From the NCBI GenBank assembly GCA_964017195.1, contig OZ024896.1:32207807-32271806 (forward strand): DNA of 64,000 nucleotides. The letters run 5' to 3'. A program made the translations under genes and the position numbers. Of this stretch, positions 1 through 9,800 are shown piece after piece (the stretch's first letter is position 1; each line of letters begins with the position of its first letter). The notes under the pieces were generated by a model, which saw nothing but the letters and a program-made list of their open reading frames with translations, had not been told where the DNA came from and ran no database searches. The DNA is from Siderastrea radians (taxonomy: Eukaryota; Cnidaria; Anthozoa; Scleractinia; Rhizangiidae).

Positions 1-560
1 GGTGCTGTTTATGTGGTTCTATCTTTAAAGTTTGTGGATGAAATGTTAAATTGTGACCACTCAAATGAAAGCTACTGAGCAGTTCATTCATGTGGTGCTG
101 TTTATTATGCTGTATTAGGTGGATCTAACTTAAAAGTATGTGATGAAATCTTAAAGCATGACTACTCAAATAAAAGCTATTGAGCAGTACTTTCCTGTGA
201 TTCTGTTTATTATGCTGTACAAGGTGGTTTTAACTTTTAAGTTTATGGATGAAAACTTTAAGTGTGACCAATCAAATGAAAACTAATGAGTAATACTTTC
301 CTGTGGTGCTGCTTATAATGCTGTACAAAGTGGTTCCAACTTTTGAATCTGTGCATGAAATCCTAAACTGTGATCATTCAAATCACTGAAAGCTGCTGAT
401 CAGTTCTTTCCTGTGGTGCTGTTTACTATACTGTACAAAGTGGTTCTAGATTTAAAGGTTGTGGATAAAATCTTTAAGTGTGATCATTCAAGCACAAGAA
501 GAACTTTTTTGTCCTTTTGTTCAATTATGCTGTACTAGCTGGTTCTACTCAAGACTGTGA
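1..560 (+). repeat. diverged tandem array of a 106-bp repeat
   Basis: About five degenerate units. Each contains the core 'tttcctgtggtgctgttta', followed by a 'gctgtacaaggtgg' segment, a 'gtggatgaaatc' segment and 'caaatgaaagctactgagca'. The same unit forms a cleaner array at 21121-22120 and single or paired copies elsewhere. The period is not a multiple of three and there is no sustained reading frame, so it is non-coding repeat DNA. The array starts at the window edge and may extend to the left. Confidence 0.85.
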
Positions 561-1259
561 ATGACAACTTCTCAAGTGCTACAAATGGACATATATGTAT
601 CATTCAATGTTTAAAATTCTTCAACCATAAACCACAGTTGTAAAAGTCATCAATAGCAGTTCTTGACTACTGTGTCTGTCATAGTTAAAAACAAATTTAG
701 GTCAAAGTGTGTTCAATCTAGTTTGATTTGTATTTCCCTTTGTCTCAGGATTATGGTAATAAATCTGGAACAAAGGAAAAAACAAGTCAAACTATTTTGA
801 CCTTACGTCACTTTAAACTACAACAAGTGCAAAGATTTCCTGTCAATATTTCTTACCGCTGCAGAGCTCAGTTAAGATGAGATATTCAGACATTCCATGC
901 TCAGTTTCCTTCTCATTCAGAGACGCGGCAGAATAGAACTGTACTACATTGGGGTGACCACATAGACGTTTCTTTGAGCTGTTAAGGATGGTCAACACTT
1001 AAACTTTTACATTTCTTAACAGTAATTCACATGTTTCTGTACAAGTGACCAGCCAATCAGAATCTGAGGAAAACTTTTAGAACTTCTAGGAAACCAATAT
1101 TGAAGGCCAAAAATGAACACGAATTGGTTTGCTGACAGCCATCCTCAAAATAATGGTTACTGGATGCAGATAATTTCTCTCACAAAAGTATGCAATTTAA
1201 CTATAAGTGGCCATACTGTACAAGAGGTGATACATTTTTTAATTACCCTTACCAAAAGC
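561..1259. other. unassigned AT-rich stretch, no gene seen
   Basis: No exon-like reading frame with plausible splice sites, no inverted repeat of note and no RNA gene were found here. It would lie inside or beyond the 3' part of the GAK gene that continues leftward, so it is either intronic or intergenic. Confidence 0.5.

Positions 1260-1304
<45 letters not shown>
1260..1304. repeat. (TAA)n microsatellite
   Basis: About 14 uninterrupted TAA units. Similar runs occur at 2012-2055, 2573-2608 and 27343-27390, the first two of these next to SINE copies. Confidence 0.95.
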
Positions 1305-1331
1305 GTAGTAAATATAAAATAGTAAAAGTAA

Positions 1332-1975
1332 ATATGACCTATGCTCGCCACGAGTCTCCCAGAAGCTCAGTGGTTGGAGCGTCCAACCGGTGTATGGAAG
1401 GTCATGGGTTAGATTCCCGTCGGGGACTCAGATTTTTTCTTTGTCCCACGCTCACGACATATTGATTATTCCATCTTTTCTTATTTCTTCTCCAAACTTA
1501 ATATTCACCATCTTTCATTATTTATCACCTATAGGGCACTTCGACATCGCTGATCCTAGCAGTATGCAGGACGCGTGTCACCACGAACTCAGTAAATATG
1601 ACCTATGCTTGCCACGAGTCTCCCAGTAGCTCAGTGGTTAGAGCGTCCGACCAGTGTACGGGAGGTCATGGGTTCGATTCCCGTCAGGGACTCAGATTTT
1701 TTTCTTTGTCCCACGCTCGCGACATATTGATTATTCCATCTTTTCTTATTTCTTCTCCGAGCTTAAAATTCACCACCTTTCATTATTTTATCACCTATAG
1801 GGCACTTCGACATCACTGATCCTAGCAGTATGCAGGACATGTGTCACCACGATCTCAGTAAATTTGACCTATGCTCGCCACGAGTCTCCCAGTAGCTCAG
1901 TGGTTAGAGTGTCCGACCGGTGTACGGAAGGTCACGGGTTCGATTCCCGCTGGGGACTCGGATTTTTTCTTTGTC
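1332..1975 (+). repeat. three tandem tRNA-Thr-like SINE units
   Basis: Three units start near 1332, 1594 and 1858, a period of about 262 bp. Each begins with a tRNA-like head holding an A box (agtagctcagtggttagag), an anticodon-like loop CCAGTGT (AGT, threonine) in the second copy, and a B box (gggttcgattcccg). A shared non-tRNA body follows, 'ttttctttgtcccacgctc' through 'cagtatgcagga'. The acceptor stem pairs poorly (about 5 of 7), so these are tRNA-derived SINEs rather than functional tRNA genes. The third unit is cut short and ends in a TAA microsatellite. Confidence 0.75.
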
Positions 1976-2055
1976 CCATGCTTGCGATATATTGATTATT
2001 CCATCTTTTCTTAATAATAATAATAATAATAATAATAACAATAATAATAATAAAT

Positions 2056-2290
2056 AAATGTAAGGAAGATCCTCGCAGTTATTAACGCAACTTATGCAGT
2101 TGCGAAAAGAAAGCCTGAAAAAATCAGGCTTGCCGGGATTCGAACCCTGACCTCTGCGATACCAGTGCAGCGCTCTAACCAATTGAGCTAACAAGCCGAC
2201 TGGGAGCTGGTCATTAAATTGGTTCGTAATATACCCGGGAAAGATGCGTTAATAACTGCGAGGATCTTCCTTACATTTATTTCTTTAATC
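2056..2290 (-). repeat. tRNA-Thr-derived SINE, minus copy
   Basis: The tRNA-like part occupies 2127-2197 on the minus strand. It folds as a full cloverleaf: the 7-bp acceptor GGCTTGT/GCAAGCC pairs completely, the D arm carries TAGCTCAATTGGTTAGAG, and the T arm carries GGGTTCGAATCCC. The anticodon loop CTGGTAT would give GGT (threonine). The body downstream (gcaactgcataagttgc, gcgaggatcttccttaca) is shared with the plus copy at 2300-2580. The second copy with the same body argues for a SINE, although a tRNA scan would probably score the head highly. Confidence 0.75.
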
Positions 2291-2299
2291 CGCAGTTCA

Positions 2300-2580
2300 A
2301 ATATATGAATTTCATATATTCATAATTTCATCTTCATCTTTCCCGGGTATATTACGAACCAATTTAATGACCAGCTCCCAGTCGGCTTGTTAGCTCAATT
2401 GGTTAGAGCGCTGCACTGGTATCGCAGAGGTCAGGGTTCGAATCCCGGCAAGCCTGATTTTTTCAGGCTTTCTTTTCGCAACTGCATAAGTTGCGTTAAT
2501 AACTGCGAGGATCTTCCTTACATTTATTTCTTTAATCCGCAGTTCAAATATATGAATTTCATATATTCATAATTTAATAA
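2300..2580 (+). repeat. tRNA-Thr-derived SINE, plus copy
   Basis: The tRNA-like head at 2384-2454 is identical in structure to the minus copy at 2127-2197, including the CTGGTAT loop. A body of roughly 120 bp follows and ends in repeats of 'atatgaatttcatatatt' before a TAA run. A 5' leader 'cttcatctttcccgggtat' precedes the head and also flanks the minus copy in inverted form. The two copies therefore sit head to head and form an imperfect palindrome of about 500 bp. Confidence 0.75.
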
Positions 2581-2654
2581 TAATAATAATTATAATAATA
2601 ATAATTTATTACTTCTTAGGTGCAAATTAGCATAGGGATATGATCAAATGCACC

Positions 2655-2854
2655 TTACACTAATTGAAGGTCTGAGAGCATAACCGTCTTATGTTGAATT
2701 TTAGACTGTTCTTTCATTTCGCTCAAAACTGCCTGAATTTTTGCATGTGACCTTCCCTTCATTACAAATCCTTTTAAATAGTATATCACACATGAACATA
2801 CAGCTTGTATTGTCACTTGATTATTTGGAAAGGCAATGCCATTCACAAGGGCTT
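2655..2854 (-). other. possible terminal exon of unknown gene, low support
   Basis: An open frame on the minus strand encodes about 65 residues (it starts ALVNGIAFPNNQVTIQ and ends MLSDLQLV-stop). It follows a pyrimidine-rich AG acceptor near 2855, and an AATAAA lies on the minus strand at about 2605-2610, roughly 45 bp past the stop. The composition is protein-like, but I do not recognise the family. The acceptor phase (1) does not fit the phase-0 end of the upstream GAK exon at 3169, and GAK is expected to continue with a KKLSGHPN-type motif, which is absent here. It may belong to another gene, to an alternative transcript or to nothing. Confidence 0.25.
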
Positions 2855-3168
2855 TCAAAAAGACCCCAAGTCCAGAAAAAGAGAGAGCTTAGTATGAATT
2901 GGATGTCCACCTTGAAGATATAGAAATGGCAAAATGATTAACTTTAAGCAATTTTTTTCTGTCTGTACCTTTCAACTGCTTATCCTGCTAATCCACTAAG
3001 GGCTTTCATGTTTCAATCAGGCAAATTTCAAACATTCACACCCAGTATCCCCCTAGGTTTTGGAGTGACAAATTTGGAAAGCCAGTGATTAAAATTGTGC
3101 AACAGTAAACAAGAGTGTGGTTGTACTTACTGCTCTAATAACAGGCATTTTCATTATGTAAAGGATAC

Positions 3169-6100
3169 AAGAATGGTTATTTCATTCATAATTGATTTAT
3201 TTGCTGCTTCATCCCCTGCCATGAGCCGCTGAAAAAAAAAATGTGGAAAAAACATAACATAAACTTATAAATAACATACGTGTACTATCGCTAAGAGTCA
3301 GTTTTTGTCTATTTTAAACAAATTATAGGGTTAAGTGCTTTACCCTTTAGCTCTTTGACATTCCAGGTTATACACCAAGTTTTTGATGAAATTTGGAGCT
3401 TTGGATGTACAAGCAAAGTTACACTCCCCCTGGGGTACAATATTTCAAAAAGATTTCACCTTCAGTAGAAAGCTTGTGATGTGCTCCACAAGATTTTGCA
3501 GTGCTGCTGGGGGCCTGTTATATTGCCCAAGAGGGTGGCCATCTTGGATTTTACCCAATATTAGAAATTACCCAAAAAAAATGGCAGAAAATGACAGTTT
3601 TTGATTCAGACATGTAGAATATGACATAACAAGAAAGCCCAATGGGCATTTTAACCAGCTGTTCTGACCCACCCCACCCCCAGGTTAACAAATGTTAGCG
3701 TGATCCCGTATTCATACGAACTATCGTCATGAAAAGTGTGACTGTGTGACACAATATTTTGACTATAGCATTACTGGATGACGTAATGTTTTAACTCTGA
3801 TGACTCAGCTTATCTTTGTTATCGCTTTTTATTAAAACAAATTTTATTCTGCTGAAAAAAGCAAATTTAACTCAAACGTTGAATGTCAGTATAAATCTGC
3901 CCACAACTGAAAATGCTTACACAGAGATGAGGAAATATTTACTGTTGTGCCTAGACCTTATATTTACATAAGGATAGCAGTAAAATCAAAATATAATGGT
4001 TTATAAACACGAGCAGATCATCAGAGTCTGGGGAAAATGAAATCGGCATTAAAGACTAGCCAAGTGACCAAAAAAACCCTGTCCAAATCAAAAATTGGTT
4101 GTCGCCATGGCGACAGCCAGTTAATCAAGCACTTTGCTTCTTTTTGTCAGCACTAAATGTGCTTTTATCATCAAAAAAGGTGAAAAATATGCATTTTTAC
4201 TTAAAAATGGCTTGACCCCCTAATACTTATATGATGTCATATCTCTTAACCAAAGTAACGGCTTCTCACCAAACTTGTGTCAAAATGTGTCTGAGGGATT
4301 TGCAAACAGCTACTGAAAATGGCATGTGCTGATGAAAAATCGTCTTGGAAAAGTTAAGAAAAACCTTATGGGGGGAGCACCCCCCCCCCTGTACGTCTGA
4401 GGATTAACATCTTTACATCTTTTTAAAAACTTTTTTATGGATTCTGTGTTAACAAAGAACAGTGACAGGCAAAGTGGCCAAGTTTCACTTTTTCAGTTAC
4501 AAAATTCCTCCTCTGAAAGTTCTTGGGTTTCATTGGTGAGATGGAATGGAAGCCATGAAAGAGTTGTCAAAAAGAGGTAGAAACTTGTCAAATGTGTTCA
4601 GACTCCACAAAAACAAGCAAAATTCTCCACATATAACAAGTGGTTCTGAAAACTGAACAGTCCATGCTGAGGCGAGAAAATACAAACAAATGGGGATAAA
4701 TGCCACCAAGTTATTTTAATCTAAGTCTTCATGGTTGGATTTCCTCAAGGCAACTGACCAGTCTTAAAGAAGAACACAAATCCTTAAAAAATAAGTATGT
4801 GTGACTTAAGTATGTAACTATTTTTAAAAAGAGTTTGCACAGGCTTGTTTCATGTAGCATGCACATGAAAATACTTATATCAGATCAAGTGGTTCTTGAA
4901 CAACCAGTGCAAAGAAAAGAGAAACCATAATATATAACATTTCAAACTAAAATTCCACAAAAATGTCCCGAAAGCCTAACAATGTGCTCTCCTAGCAGTG
5001 GGCGGCACAGCACTGGTGTAGTACTCAAAAGAGGGTTGGTGTTTCCAGGCTGGTTCCCAGATTGGTACTCCAAACAGAAGTGAAAACAATATTTCCTATT
5101 ATTAATTATTATCGTCTGCTGAACTCAGTTCACAAGGAATCAAAGACTGGTAATTTTGGAGCTCAGAGTTTGAATCCTATCCAAGGACCTAGGAATCTAA
5201 GAGGTGCTTGCATAGGAAGCGTGTCCCCCCAGGCATTTGAACTTGTGAAAATTGGCTTATTCAAATTCCCTCCCCTTGGGCAAAAAAGCCATTCAAATGC
5301 CCCACCAATTAGTACTGAACTACCTCTCCTCAAAGACAAATTTCGTTTTCAATCAAACACTTTATATGCCTTTCAGAGAGTGATATGTCATAATGACACC
5401 TTCAAACTCCTTTTAAAGACCAATTTGAAAGCTTTATTCACTAACAAAGGCGAAACTCTATCTTGTAAGTCCGTCAAACCCTGCAAAAACCGAAAAAACT
5501 CACGGGCGTATTACGTCAGAACAAGAGATAAATCCGGTTCAAATTCCCCACCCTTCCAATGCAACATTCAAATTCCCCCCTCCCCAGGCACGATGTACAG
5601 TCAAATGCCTGGGGTACGCCCGGGGGGGGGGGGGGGGGGGGTTTGAAGTTTCGAATTGATCGGCTCATTATTATTATTATCATCTTTATTATTATTTGCA
5701 ATATTATTCTTTTTTTCTTAGGCTTATATTTCCACAACAGTTACCTATTCTTCTGAACCTCTACTCCTGCTTCTACAACTTTACAAACACAGGGAAAATG
5801 TTTCGCCTTCCTTAAAATATTCTTAAAATAAAATTACTGTATCAAAAATGGGGAAAACATACAGAGTTAATATCTTCTTGACAAAGCAAAAAGTTATTGA
5901 TGTTCTGGAGTTTAAGGTGGCAGGAGTTCTGGTGTTGATGACGGAAACTAGTCTAACGCACTTCCTTGTAAGGGGCAAATTGGTTCAAAATAATAAATCT
6001 GTCTGTCCAAAGACTATGTTGCTAATTACCAGTGTTCTACTCCACAACCAATTTTCTGTTGTAGTACTCCTTTGTTATGATAATGCGAATAACAATAAGA

Positions 6101-6614
6101 AACGAAAATTCATGTTACAATTACGGTAGCCTAACAACCTGTCGCATGATTAATCACATTGTCAGGTTATTAAGTAAAAATTATCGGCAAAATACTATTT
6201 CTTCTGTTTAATTTCTTTATTTATTTGATAACAAACAGAAAGCTACACGACGAATCAAAATAACTGTTAAATGTTACCTTTAATGCATATTCTTTTCCCG
6301 TTGACGTGTCTTGGGCTACGAAAACAAACCCGTAACCTCCTGAAAACAATCAGAAGTAACGTTCGTCTTTCATTAATACTAATTAGTAGACGCCAATTGA
6401 AATTCGTACTCGGTAATTCTGATACAATCTTCCTTGTGGAACAAAATGAGATTAAACGCTACCTTATAGACAAAGCGTCAGCCTTACCTTCGGCGATGAC
6501 TCTCCGAACTCTAAGCTGTACAGGGCCAAGTTCGACATACTGTCCGACGAAATCATTTCCTGACTTCCCTGTTTGGCTTATGTAGTTGAACGCTGAGCGA
6601 AATATATCCGCCAT
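3169..6614 (-). CDS. GAK: cyclin-G-associated kinase (GAK/auxilin-family), 5' exons only
   Basis: Three minus-strand coding exons: 6614-6488, 6339-6278 and 3228-3169, with phases 1, 0 and 0 and GT-AG borders. The ATG lies in an AATGGCGGAT context. The protein begins MADIFRSAFNY, then DFVGQYVELGPVQLRVRRV. Exon 2 supplies the glycine-rich loop EGGYGFVFVAQD and the VAIK-like EYALK lysine; exon 3 supplies RLMAGDEAANKSIMNEITIL, the start of the alpha-C region. This matches the start of the NAK-family Ser/Thr kinase domain of GAK (DFVGQ.VELG..RLRVRRVLAEGG in the mammalian protein). In animals GAK phosphorylates clathrin adaptors and, through its auxilin and J domains, recruits Hsc70 to uncoat vesicles. 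The remaining kinase, PTEN-like and J domains must lie left of the window; I found no fourth exon in 1-3168. Confidence 0.85.
3229..5220. other. GAK intron 2, proximal part, no further gene
   Basis: Intronic sequence on the minus strand. I see only short AT-rich tracts, a C-run near 4381-4390 and no convincing exon, inverted repeat or RNA gene. Open frames here lack splice context and family resemblance. Confidence 0.5.
5221..5667. mobile_element. C-tract-tipped Harbinger-type MITE, left end lost
   Basis: A copy of the 450-480 bp family also found at 25165, 53867, 56271 and 59277. The shared internal landmarks are a 'ggcatttgaac' strip near one end, 'accaattagtactga', 'cgtattacgtcagaacaaga' and the right tip 'gaagtttcgaattgatcgg'. 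The left tip is absent and the sequence starts at 'gtgtccccccaggcatttga'. The G-run at 5621-5641 is an expansion of the C/G tract that in other copies sits just inside the tip. It lies in GAK intron 2. Confidence 0.8.
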
Positions 6615-6897
6615 TCTTTACCTCTTTTAAATCTCAAGAAAAGAAACGGCTACAAGCAACACTCTCTTTTTCGGACTTCTCTAGCTCCACTCGCATTTTT
6701 ACGACGACGAGTCGCATTTTCGACCCAAAACAATATCACTTAAACTCTCAAAGTGACCGAAAGTCGCCATGTTGTGTCACATGAACTCGATCGTGCTGCG
6801 CATGTCAATCTCTGTAAATCAGAATGTACAGCGGGGTTCCAAAGCAAATGTGTAAGCCGCGATTAAAACGTACAGCGGCTACCTTGTCGAAATCAAG
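6615..6897. promoter_or_regulatory. divergent promoter between GAK and the GNAT-PARP gene
   Basis: Only 283 bp separate the two start codons, which point away from each other, so both 5' UTRs and core promoters must fit here or overlap. There is no clear TATA box in either direction. The plus-strand start codon sits in caagatggcggtc, which resembles the YY1-type element (AAGATGGCGG) that often straddles start codons of TATA-less housekeeping genes; the minus-strand start (aagaatggcggat) is a weaker version. Shared regulation is inference. Confidence 0.55.
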
Positions 6898-9800
6898 ATG
6901 GCGGTCAATTCGATTTGTTGGAAGATGCCTTCGAAGTTTCGGTTCTATTCTTCAAAATCAAAGCGAAAAGTTCGAGTTCGACCATATCTGGTAGAATTTA
7001 AAAGGTTACTGGAATCAAGCATTACTGCAGTTGAAGGGGTAAATGGATTATTATCACATAGATTGCTTTCGCAAGTGCACGGAATTTTTGGTTACTAAGG
7101 ACCCTAGTTATTGTTTACATGTCATTTGGCGTTAATTTTCAGATCTCAAATCAGGAATTGCTTCATGCTGTAGTGGCACTGTATGACAGCTGTCTTCCAG
7201 AAATCACACCCGAAGTGTTGTATCCAACGGTTTGTGGAAAATGGGCGAAGACATTAGTATTACTGAGGGATTTCCAAGGTACTTGTATGCAACTTTTAAA
7301 CACCCCGAAGGTCTACATGTATAGATCTATGTAACACTAAGATGTGTTGAATAATCTTTGGAGTAGGCGTAAATTTCTTTTGTAATAGGTAAGGGAAAGG
7401 ATGACGATTTCTCATCGACGTAAAAGACGCAAAATTTATGGAATCATCCCAAAAAAACAAAAAAAAATTCAGACAGCTGATACGTGTGTGATATTATTTG
7501 CAAGTTAGTTTAACGCCCAGGGGGGAGTGGGTAATACCCCTCCCCCACCGGTGAGGCTCAAGGGATCAAGATTGACAGGGGTTGCTTAGGAATTAAGACT
7601 TTTTGTATTTAAAATTTGGGATTTTATTGGGCGGGGATTGTTAAATTTTTCCATTATTTTGGCTTATTGACATCGGCGCTTCATTAAGCGCCAATGTCCA
7701 GTACAAAGCCTGAGAAAGCTTCAAATATCATGGCCTGTCGAAAAAATGGTGAATAATTTTACAGCAGCTCTAGTACCAAGTTATACTTCATGTCGCTAAG
7801 TATAATTTCCCCATCGCAATACAAACAAGCAAACCATTTGGGAGAATACTGCTAACAATGTACACTGGGAATGCCAGCTTCCTGTTATATGTGTTTAATG
7901 AACTTGGATGCAATCTTTGCATGAAAATTTTACTCGCACCTCAAGAGAATTTGCGTGTAATTTTTTACACGCAAGTGCATGTATTTTTCTATTGCTCACG
8001 TGTATCATGCGAGTAAATTGCATGCAATATGGCGTCTTTTCATGCGTAATACATGCATGTAATACTGCAATAAATGTGGCCCGTGCTGTAATTCTTCGCC
8101 CTATACGAGGAGTCAAATTTAAACATGACCGGAATATGTTTAGTTTCTTTACTAGAAAAAGGCTGACAGATGTCCTTGTTCAATAATATTTATTGATGTT
8201 GACTATTTATAGTACTGTTTATTTATATAATTTTATCTGTAATTTACTTGTAATATTATTTATTATTCATAATATTTATTTATACTATTCAAAATAATGC
8301 AATAAGCATTCTAGTGATTCAAACTGAAATACATGTACATAATATTAAGGTTTTTAATTTTAGATGTCTTACTGGAGATGAAAGGTCTTAGTCCAGAAAA
8401 TGATGACTTCCTTGACGACACAGAAGATACTTTCATCTCAGCAAGCAATGGGTTGTCATCAGTTGAGGCTCTTTTTCAGGAACAACCACCAGAAGCTACA
8501 ACTTCGGCAAACATCGAACAACAAAATTCAACAGATAAAAAAGACACAAACAAGCTAAGTAAACAAGTGTCATGGAGTGATACACAGAACGTGAAAAATG
8601 AAAGCTCTGACACTAGTGATGAAAGTTCAGAAGAAGATGAAAGCTCAAAAAAGTCAAATAATTTTTGTGATAAGTGCTTATCTGGGATTTCATGCTGTAA
8701 CTGTGATAGTGGAGTAGTACTTGATGATCAAGTTAAAGAAAAAGACAGTAAAACAGATTTTGTTGGTGATGAAACTGAAGGAAAAGAGAAGGATACCGAA
8801 CCAAGGAAATTTGATGGAGTGTTCAGTGATACAGATGACAGCGAAGGATCAGCAGAGAGGTACATATGAAATCTAGATGCTTGCACAGTGAGAGCGGAAA
8901 TCTAGATGCTTGTATAGTCAGCGCGGAAGATCTCTTGTATGTGACTTTTTGCAAACTTCTGTGAATTGGCAACTGGCTGGAACATCTTGTTTATGCCAGA
9001 TTGTTTAATATGTAACTGTGAATTTTGTAGTTGTTCTTACATCCTACAATATTTGCCTTGGTTTATTTTTATTAGTGAAGATGAAGAAGAAGATTTTTCT
9101 AAAGGAGCTGAGGAATTTGTTGAAGCAGCTAAGAAAAGGAGAAGAGAGAGACAAAGTGATAATGGTGAAAACTTACAGTTGACGTGGCCTTGGAATTCAA
9201 ATTGCTTCAATTTATCTGTGTTTTGGCATACAGGCTGGTTATCATGTGAGAAATGTAGTTTTGTAATTAACGGCTGGATCTGATAGATTAAGTTTGTGGG
9301 AATAGCTTATTACTTTTGCTTAAAACTGAAACAAATAAAACAACCAGAGGATATGATGCTTGGTTGATTTCTTTAGTTTTGGTTCGAACAGAGAGAGAGC
9401 GAAAAAAAGTCATTCATGCTTTGTGAGACTAAACGAGTGAGTTAAGTTTTTAAGAAAAAGTAGTAAGCTAATTCTTCCAATTTGAAACTTTTTTAAATGT
9501 AAATAGGGAACTGTTTCTCACATGATAACTAATCAGTCTTTTTGCATTTGTAGAGCTAAATTGGAGAAATTGGAGTTTTGTGATAACCTCCGTCCATTTT
9601 GGTCATTTATCTGAAATCTCATTTGTAAATTTGGTCAATGGTTTCCTTTTCATCTTACCACAGAGATGATAAAATTGAATTGATACTGATATAAAGTTTG
9701 TCTGATTTTCTTAGTTACAGAATCGTCAGTGGGTATAGAGTCCTTGATAATCGGAGCTGCAACATTTGAGCGCTCATATAGGTAAGATTGTGGGACCCAT

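Noticed and set aside
1113..1465. Frames with long Ile, Asn or Tyr runs
   Set aside because: Translation of a TAA microsatellite.
2127..2197. Functional tRNA-Thr gene on the minus strand
   Set aside because: An identical head with the same long non-tRNA body recurs at 2384, and the GGT anticodon is atypical, so a SINE is the better explanation.
5062..5646. 194-codon plus-strand frame
   Set aside because: It spans a MITE; the same segment in the other family copies is not open in the same frame, and it ends in a glycine run made by a G-tract.
9555..9626. Possible extra exon between 9164 and 9715
   Set aside because: The exon at 9076-9164 already joins in phase to 9715, and the candidate would break the frame and add a segment without similarity.
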